Shown in pieces: positions 59,960 through 64,000 of a DNA stretch of 64,000 bases. The DNA is taken from the NCBI GenBank assembly GCA_964614525.1, contig CAZTPA010000001.1:124001-188000 (forward strand), in the 5' to 3' direction. Position 1 is the first letter of the stretch, and every line of letters starts with the position of its first letter. This DNA comes from PWND01 sp964614525 (GTDB lineage: Bacteria > Bacteroidota > Bacteroidia > Bacteroidales > UBA7960). The position numbers and the translations under genes were made by a program. The notes under the pieces were generated by a model. The model did not search any database, was not told the DNA's origin, and saw only the letters and a program-made list of their open reading frames with translations.

Positions 59960-61699
59960 ATGAAAAAAATAGATCAAGACATTCTTAATAAAGCAGAAAA
60001 ATGGCTGGGAAACGAATATGATGCTGAAACAAAAAAGCAGGTCGAGTCTTTAATTGAAAACAATCCTGATGAACTTATCGAGTCCTTTTACAAAGATCTT
60101 GAATTTGGAACAGGTGGCCTCAGAGGAATAATGGGTGTTGGGACAAACAGAATGAATAAATATACTGTTGGCATGGCTACTCAAGGCTTTGCCAATTTTC
60201 TTATAAAAAATTACTCTGATAAAGAAAAAATTAAAGTTGCCATAGCCTATGACTGCCGAAATAACAGCCAGTATTTTGCAGAAATTACTTCTAATGTATT
60301 ATCGTCAAATAATATTGAGGTTCATATTTTCCCGGAATTAACTCCTGTTCCCTTACTTTCATATGCCGTAAGAGAATTAAAATGTCAGGGTGGTATTGTC
60401 ATAACGGCTTCACATAATCCAAAAGAATATAATGGATATAAGGTTTACGGTGATGACGGAGGACAATTAATTTCTCCTAAAGATAAGGAAGTTATTGATG
60501 AGGTTAAGAAAATAAATAATATCAGTGAAGTGAAATTTGACAAAATAGAAAGCAATATTTTCTCTATACCCGAATCATTAACTGAGAATTATTTAAAAGC
60601 GATATCCTCTTTTTCAATGTCACCGGATATAATAAAAAAACATAGTGATTTAAAAGTTGTCTTCTCCCCTATTCACGGCTCTGCTTACAAAATTGTACCT
60701 CTAGCTTTAAAAAAATTCGGGTTTAATAATATCATCAATATTCCTGAGCAGGATGTTGTTGACGGAAATTTTCCTACTGTTAAATATCCTAATCCCGAAG
60801 AACCTGCAGCTTTGAAAATGTCTATTGATAAAGCAATAGAAAGAAATGCAGATTTAGTAATGGCGACAGATCCTGACTGTGACAGAGTCGGAGTTGCAAT
60901 AAGAGATCTAAATGATGAATTTATTACACTAAACGGTAATCAAACAGCTTCAATAATTATATACTATTTATTAGAACAATGGAAAAAACAAGAAAAAATA
61001 AAAGGTAAAGAATATATTGTAAAAACCATTGTTACATCCGACATCTTATTTGATATAGCTAAAAAGTATGATGTTGAATGCTTTAATGTTTTAACAGGAT
61101 TTAAATACATCGCTGAGATTATAAGAAAATTAGAGGGTAAGAAGCAGTTCATAGCCGGCGGAGAAGAAAGCTATGGATATTTGATAGGTGAGCATGCCAG
61201 AGATAAAGATGCTGTGATATCGTGTTGTATAATTGCTGAAGCAGCAGCCTGGGCAAAAGAAAACGGTAAATCTTTGCAGGAACTGTTAATTGACATTTAT
61301 CTTGAATTTGGTTTATATAAAGAAACTTTGATTTCTCTTACAAAAAAAGGAAAAGAAGGTCTTGAGGAAATTCAATCTATGATGGAGAATTACAGGAATA
61401 ATCCACCGTCAGAAATTAATGATTCTAAAGTACTGCTAATTAAAGATTTCCAATTATCTATAGAAAAAAACACCCAAACAAATTCACAATCAAATATTGA
61501 TTTACCAAAATCAAATGTGATTCAATTTTTCCTTGAAGACGGCAGCAGAATAACCATGCGCCCCAGTGGCACAGAACCAAAGATTAAATTCTATTTTGGT
61601 GTAAAAGGGAAGCTAAACAACCGACAGGACTATAATTCTGTAAATAGCAGACTTGACGACAAGGTAAAATCAATAATAAAATCTTTGGGGATAGAATAA
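59960..61699 (+). CDS. Phospho-sugar mutase (phosphoglucomutase/phosphomannomutase family)
   Basis: 579 aa, the length of the longer bacterial alpha-D-phosphohexomutases (PgcA type). The phosphoserine loop is ITASHNP with Ser151, the metal loop DPDCDRVG at ~305, the sugar-binding loop GGEESYGYL, and the C-terminal phosphate-binding RPSGTEPKIKFYF. N-terminal GTGGLRGIMGVGTNRMN is typical. It interconverts hexose-1-P and hexose-6-P for glycogen, LPS and other glycans. Its 3' end is 2 bp from the convergent membrane-protein gene. Confidence 0.93.
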   Translation: MKKIDQDILNKAEKWLGNEYDAETKKQVESLIENNPDELIESFYKDLEFGTGGLRGIMGVGTNRMNKYTVGMATQGFANFLIKNYSDKEKIKVAIAYDCRNNSQYFAEITSNVLSSNNIEVHIFPELTPVPLLSYAVRELKCQGGIVITASHNPKEYNGYKVYGDDGGQLISPKDKEVIDEVKKINNISEVKFDKIESNIFSIPESLTENYLKAISSFSMSPDIIKKHSDLKVVFSPIHGSAYKIVPLALKKFGFNNIINIPEQDVVDGNFPTVKYPNPEEPAALKMSIDKAIERNADLVMATDPDCDRVGVAIRDLNDEFITLNGNQTASIIIYYLLEQWKKQEKIKGKEYIVKTIVTSDILFDIAKKYDVECFNVLTGFKYIAEIIRKLEGKKQFIAGGEESYGYLIGEHARDKDAVISCCIIAEAAAWAKENGKSLQELLIDIYLEFGLYKETLISLTKKGKEGLEEIQSMMENYRNNPPSEINDSKVLLIKDFQLSIEKNTQTNSQSNIDLPKSNVIQFFLEDGSRITMRPSGTEPKIKFYFGVKGKLNNRQDYNSVNSRLDDKVKSIIKSLGIE

Positions 61700-61701
61700 A
61701 A

Positions 61702-62286
61702 CTATTTTATATAGCGTCTTTCGTCTTTTAATTTCTCCTGCGTTTCAGGATCATCCGGATTTTCTCGGTATTCTTTGTATGCCTCAATAAATCCGGGATG
61801 GTCTTTATAAAAGACTTCTAACCTTGTATCTATGGGTGTAAGCCAAAATGCAAAAAGGAATACACCGAATATCAATGATCTCCGGTATATTTGGTTATAA
61901 AAACTTTGCAAGGGCATATTCAGTGTATTATAAACCCCGACAAGTGTAGTAGATGATACTAATGCTATTATAGCGCTTATTAAAAAAAAGTTCATTGCTG
62001 AATAAAAATAGATATTATACATAATTGCCAAAATGCAAAATGAATAAACCATTCCCATTACAATTCCGGCGGCAGTTTTAAATGCACTTATTCGTTGTCT
62101 TACTTCTCTGTTTAATAAATCAACTAAACTAGTTCTGTTAAAGAGAAAAAATCCGCACCATAAATAAAAAATAGCGAATAATATCAAAACAATCCGAAGT
62201 AATACATCGAAATAAGAACCAAACAATACTTTATATATAAATAGCAAAAAAACAAAAATCCCAACTATTCTTTCAAATTTCCTCAT
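61702..62286 (-). CDS. Hypothetical five-TM membrane protein
   Basis: 194 aa. About five hydrophobic segments (IVGIFVFLLFIYKVLF; VLLRIVLILFAIFYLWCGFFLF; a third TAAGIVMGMVYSFCILAIMYNIY; FLISAIIALVSSTTLVGVYN; FGVFLFAFWLT) and a charged C-terminal tail of ~30 residues, FIEAYKEYRENPDDPETQEKLKDER, likely cytosolic. I do not recognise the family. It lies between the phosphohexomutase (convergent) and murB (same strand, 113 bp upstream). Confidence 0.6.
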   Translation of the reverse strand: MRKFERIVGIFVFLLFIYKVLFGSYFDVLLRIVLILFAIFYLWCGFFLFNRTSLVDLLNREVRQRISAFKTAAGIVMGMVYSFCILAIMYNIYFYSAMNFFLISAIIALVSSTTLVGVYNTLNMPLQSFYNQIYRRSLIFGVFLFAFWLTPIDTRLEVFYKDHPGFIEAYKEYRENPDDPETQEKLKDERRYIK

Positions 62287-62398
62287 CAGTAAATAAATTA
62301 TCTTTCAATCTTATCATTAATAAATTGTCAGGCAAATTTAATCAGTTTTTTTTATGATATCAATCATTAATTGAATAAGTAATATTATTAGAAGAAAA

Positions 62399-63424
62399 TT
62401 ACTTGCTGCCAATAATATTTACCTCCGGTTCAATAGTGACCTCAAACTTTTCTTTGACAGAATTTTTTATTTTTTCAACCAAGCATAAGATTTCCTTTCC
62501 AGTCGCATTTCCATAGTTAACAATCACCAATGCCTGATTTTTATATACTCCGGCATCACCTATTCTGAATGCTTTCCAACCTGCTTTATCAATTAACCAA
62601 CCGGCTGCCAATTTGTAATTCCCTTCTTCTTTAAAAGCAACAATGTCAGGAAATTTCTCAATAAGCTGTTGATATTTGCCGGATGAAACATATGGGTTTT
62701 TAAAAAAACTACCGGCACTCCCAATACTTTCAACATCAGGCAATTTATTACTTCTAACATCGCATACAATTTTTCTGACGTCCATAATTGTAGGAGATGA
62801 AATATTATGTTTTTCCATCTCCTCTTTAAGTCTTCCATAGTTAAGATTAAGATTATGAGGGAGTTTATTTAATTTAAAAACAACTGATATGATTATAAAA
62901 TTACCTTTCTTTTCTTTCTTGAAAATGCTATCTCTATACCCAAATTTGCAATCATTAGAATAAAACTCAAGCACTTCTCCGGAGAAAACATTCATCGCTT
63001 TGAGAGAATAAAACACATCTTTTAGTTCAACACCGTATGCTCCAATATTTTGGACAGGACTTGCTCCCACTTGCCCCGGAATCAAAGATAGGTTCTCCAA
63101 TCCTCCCCAATTATTACCAACACAATATTCAACAAAATCATCCCAAATTTCACCGGCTTGAGCCTCTACAAGAACAAAATCAGGCTCATCTTTTAATAAT
63201 TCAACACCTTTATTAGAAAGCTTCACTAGCAGACCGTCAAAATCATCAACAAAAAGAACATTGCTACCTCCACCAATAAAAAAAACATTTTTATAACCGA
63301 AATATTTTTTTTCATATAATGTTTTAAAATCATCAAGAGACTTAAGCTCAACAAATGCTTTAGCCTTTGCTGCAATTTTAAAAGTATTCAAGTTTTGAAG
63401 AGGGTAGTTTTTTTTCAATAACAT
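62399..63424 (-). CDS. murB: UDP-N-acetylenolpyruvoylglucosamine reductase MurB (type I)
   Basis: 341 aa. FAD-binding part: NLNTFKIAAKAKAFVELKS, GGGSNVLF, GLENLSLIPGQVGASPVQNIGAYGVELKD. Substrate part: SKLPD-like RSNKLPDVESIGSAGSFFKNP, with the catalytic Ser in SAGSFFKNP, and the final Glu in TIEPEVNI. Length and the spacing between the FAD loop and the Ser motif are those of type I (Escherichia coli-like) MurB. It reduces the enolpyruvyl group to give UDP-MurNAc, with NADPH. A minus-strand -7-like TACATTTG (complement of 63448-63455) lies 24 bp before the start. Confidence 0.95.
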   Translation of the reverse strand: MLLKKNYPLQNLNTFKIAAKAKAFVELKSLDDFKTLYEKKYFGYKNVFFIGGGSNVLFVDDFDGLLVKLSNKGVELLKDEPDFVLVEAQAGEIWDDFVEYCVGNNWGGLENLSLIPGQVGASPVQNIGAYGVELKDVFYSLKAMNVFSGEVLEFYSNDCKFGYRDSIFKKEKKGNFIIISVVFKLNKLPHNLNLNYGRLKEEMEKHNISSPTIMDVRKIVCDVRSNKLPDVESIGSAGSFFKNPYVSSGKYQQLIEKFPDIVAFKEEGNYKLAAGWLIDKAGWKAFRIGDAGVYKNQALVIVNYGNATGKEILCLVEKIKNSVKEKFEVTIEPEVNIIGSK

Positions 63425-63456
63425 AATAAGTTTTGTAGAATTAATCTCAAATGTAC

Positions 63457-63491
63457 AAAAAACGAGGCTACAATTGAATAATTGCAGCCTC
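63457..63491 (-). terminator. Intrinsic terminator after the sigma factor gene (minus strand)
   Basis: Inverted repeat GAGGCTACAATT (63464-63475) and AATTGCAGCCTC (63480-63491), 12 bp with one mismatch, loop GAAT. On the minus strand it is followed by TTTTTT (complement of 63457-63462). It ends transcription of the sigma gene before murB. Confidence 0.85.
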
Positions 63492-63511
63492 TAAACATTT
63501 AAAAGAAATCT

Positions 63512-64000
63512 TTATCGTGTAATTACGACAGATTTTTCCTCAACAAGTTTCCTGAGATTAATTAGTGCATACCTCATTCTGCCAAGTGCGGTATTTATAC
63601 TGACACCTGTTTGATCAGCAATCTCTTTAAAGCTAAGGTCTAGATAATGCCTCAAAATCAAAACTTTTTTTTGCTCATCAGGCAAATACTTGATGAGATT
63701 TTTAACATCAGCATGAATTTGATCAATAATCATTCTATCTTCGACATTATCCTCAAGCATATCCAGGGTTTCGAAGATATCGTAATCTTCCTGAGTTTCG
63801 ACATATTGCATCCTTTTAGACTTTCTAAAAAAGTCAATTACAAGATTATGAGCAATACGCATAACCCATGGAAGGAATTTTCCTTCCTCATTATAAGAAC
63901 CGGCTCTTAAGGTATTTATAACCTTAATGAAGGTATCCTGAAACAGGTCTTCAGCTAATTGCTTATCTTTTACGATAATAAGAATGTACGAAAAAATTTT
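63512..64000 (-). CDS. ECF-type RNA polymerase sigma factor (5' partial)
   Basis: The Met at 63862 is internal: reading on through the minus strand to base 64000 stays open and adds ~46 residues, ending at the window edge with sigma region-2 sequence (DKQLAEDLFQDTFIKVINTL followed by AGSYNEEGKFLPWVMRIAHN). Region 2.2 DLFQDTFIKV and 2.4 FLPWVMRIAHNLVIDFFRK are clear. Region 4 at the C-terminus has LPDEQKKVLILRHYLDLSFKEIADQTGVSINTALGRMRYAL. It is a short sigma-70 family (RpoE-like) regulator with no anti-sigma gene visible. The missing N-terminus is due to the window edge. Confidence 0.93.
   Translation of the reverse strand, partial: KIFSYILIIVKDKQLAEDLFQDTFIKVINTLRAGSYNEEGKFLPWVMRIAHNLVIDFFRKSKRMQYVETQEDYDIFETLDMLEDNVEDRMIIDQIHADVKNLIKYLPDEQKKVLILRHYLDLSFKEIADQTGVSINTALGRMRYALINLRKLVEEKSVVITR

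Noticed and set aside
1..64000. CRISPR arrays, tRNA, rRNA, IS elements, prophage or integration sites
   Set aside because: I looked for repeated spacers, cloverleaf-like segments, transposase or integrase proteins and direct-repeat ends and found none that hold up.

Overview
The window comes from an AT-rich member of the Bacteroidota. The evidence is a type IX secretion (T9SS) locus (PorU sortase, PorV, a PorP/SprF protein, a GldJ-type lipoprotein), a secreted protein with a CHU_C/type B sorting tail, head-GIN (DUF2807) and DUF4168 proteins, and several intergenic sites matching the Bacteroidota promoter form TTTG-N19-21-TAnnTTTG. Most genes lack a clear Shine-Dalgarno. A run of exactly 100 N (27935-28034) marks a scaffold join, so this is a draft or metagenome-derived assembly. 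I see no rRNA, tRNA, CRISPR array, insertion sequence or phage.

Layout. 1-7464: the end of a secreted endonuclease I carrying a dockerin, a GT4 glycosyltransferase, a DUF4168 protein with a strong terminator, a CsgG-like/outer-membrane protein divergent from an HTH regulator with tandem operator-like repeats, and a TAtT lipoprotein paired with a DUF900 hydrolase. 7638-12087: a patatin-BamA-type autotransported lipase, then an ArsR-controlled operon of three small cysteine proteins plus a DsbD/CcdA-like permease of the ArsG type. 12393-14745: PLP homeostasis protein and a KefB-type antiporter. 14894-21279 and 30173-36940: two TetR-TolC-adaptor-RND efflux operons with the same gene order but opposite orientation. 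Between them, 21404-27934 holds a PagL-like lipid A deacylase, a head-GIN lipoprotein and a surface-glycan cluster (GT2, NodB-type deacetylase, UPF0104 flippase-like protein, FemAB-like protein, left-handed beta-helix acyltransferase) that runs into the gap; a multi-spanning glycosyltransferase-like protein (28039-29838) follows.

37035-48033 holds housekeeping and envelope genes: a P-loop nucleoside-kinase-like protein and a dCMP deaminase on either side of an LRR/FN3-like T9SS substrate, MarC, a secreted isoaspartyl peptidase, a Skp/OmpH protein, RecQ, KdsD, LptB and IspF. 48125-58775 is the T9SS/cell-wall locus: porU-porV-ispF run one way and porP/sprF-gldJ-murF-anmK the other. The right end has a TPR protein, a phosphohexomutase, a membrane protein, MurB and an ECF-type sigma factor cut by the window edge.

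The main theme is the cell envelope: LPS (KdsD, LptB, PagL), peptidoglycan (MurF, AnmK, MurB), protein export (T9SS, Skp) and efflux. The most interesting unit is the 9939-12087 operon: its cysteine placement suggests a miniature transmembrane thiol relay under metalloid control, as an alternative to the arsenical efflux that its family names imply. All functions are inferred by reading the sequence; no database search was run.
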